Assembly (NCBI GenBank): GCA_041749255.1
Contig: JBGTBR010000076.1
Span: 11,629-75,628, forward strand
DNA: 64,000 bases
Source of the DNA: JABDLO01 sp041749255
GTDB taxonomy: Bacteria > Bacteroidota > Bacteroidia > Chitinophagales > Saprospiraceae
Direction of reading: 5' to 3'
The translations under genes were made by a program, and so were the position numbers. Of this stretch, positions 63,941-64,000 are shown one piece after another. A model generated the notes under the pieces. The model did no database searches and was not told the DNA's origin. It saw only the letters and a list, made by a program, of their open reading frames with translations. Each line of letters opens with the position of its first letter. Position 1 is the stretch's first letter.

Positions 63941-64000
63941 TCATCTAACGCATGATCATTCAAAACGCATTCATCAAAGGCGATAGCCTTATAGGCACAA

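Overview
The window is chromosomal DNA of a member of the Bacteroidota, most probably near the Saprospiria/Lewinella-type lineages (the phylum is well supported; the finer placement is inference). The support is: a type IX secretion (T9SS) core cluster gldK-gldL-gldM-gldN with a PorP/SprF-family gene; three large surface proteins ending in the gliding-motility C-terminal domain; a TonB receptor with a carboxypeptidase-like N-terminal domain; and repeated matches to the Bacteroidota sigma-factor promoter (TTTG about 19 bases before TAnnTTTG). The base composition is AT-rich throughout. No rRNA, CRISPR array or recognisable insertion sequence was found.

Layout. 0-7.1 kb: a DUF5916 surface protein, tRNA-Asp, accA with a small DUF6913-like gene, dapA and an exported M20-type hydrolase lacking a metal-ligand His. 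7.5-15.3 kb, minus strand: ribE, then a tight six-gene run reading unknown gene-era-der-rfbC-rfbD-T9SS cargo. 15.4-20.9 kb: a NadR-type kinase, a 0.7 kb AT-rich gap ending in a strong terminator (possible small RNA), psuG, and a TPP riboswitch in front of a TonB receptor. 21.6-30.3 kb: two very large T9SS adhesins in tandem. 30.3-37.5 kb: housekeeping genes (marC, cmk, queA, rplT, rpmI), an ABC permease and a beta-helix lipoprotein. 37.7-41.2 kb: a three-gene glycosyltransferase operon. 41.3-47.1 kb: gldN-gldM-gldL-gldK and PorP/SprF. 47.1-54.2 kb: a metallo-beta-lactamase-fold hydrolase, a Ppx/GppA phosphatase, a metal ABC permease fused to a DtxR/MntR-type regulator, rbfA and recG. 54.2-61.4 kb: a sterol-desaturase-family protein, a GMC oxidoreductase, an EamA transporter, a sugar MFS transporter and the cysE-cysM pair. 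61.5-64 kb: tRNA-Pro(GGG), then a nested palindromic insert bounded by a duplicated tRNA 3' end, a second tRNA-like 3' remnant, and phage-like and unknown genes. This last part is the only clearly accessory segment.

How the genes fit together. The gld genes encode the envelope machine that exports proteins carrying the C-terminal domain seen on the 909-, 1793- and 1087-residue proteins, so machine and cargo lie in one window. The TPP riboswitch implies that the adjacent receptor imports thiamin or a precursor. The best leads for something unusual are the permease-regulator fusion (similar in plan to chlamydial YtgCR), the tRNA-Pro insertion site with its nested inverted repeats, the unexplained terminator-ended gap at 16.0-16.7 kb, and the M20 hydrolase with a substituted metal ligand.
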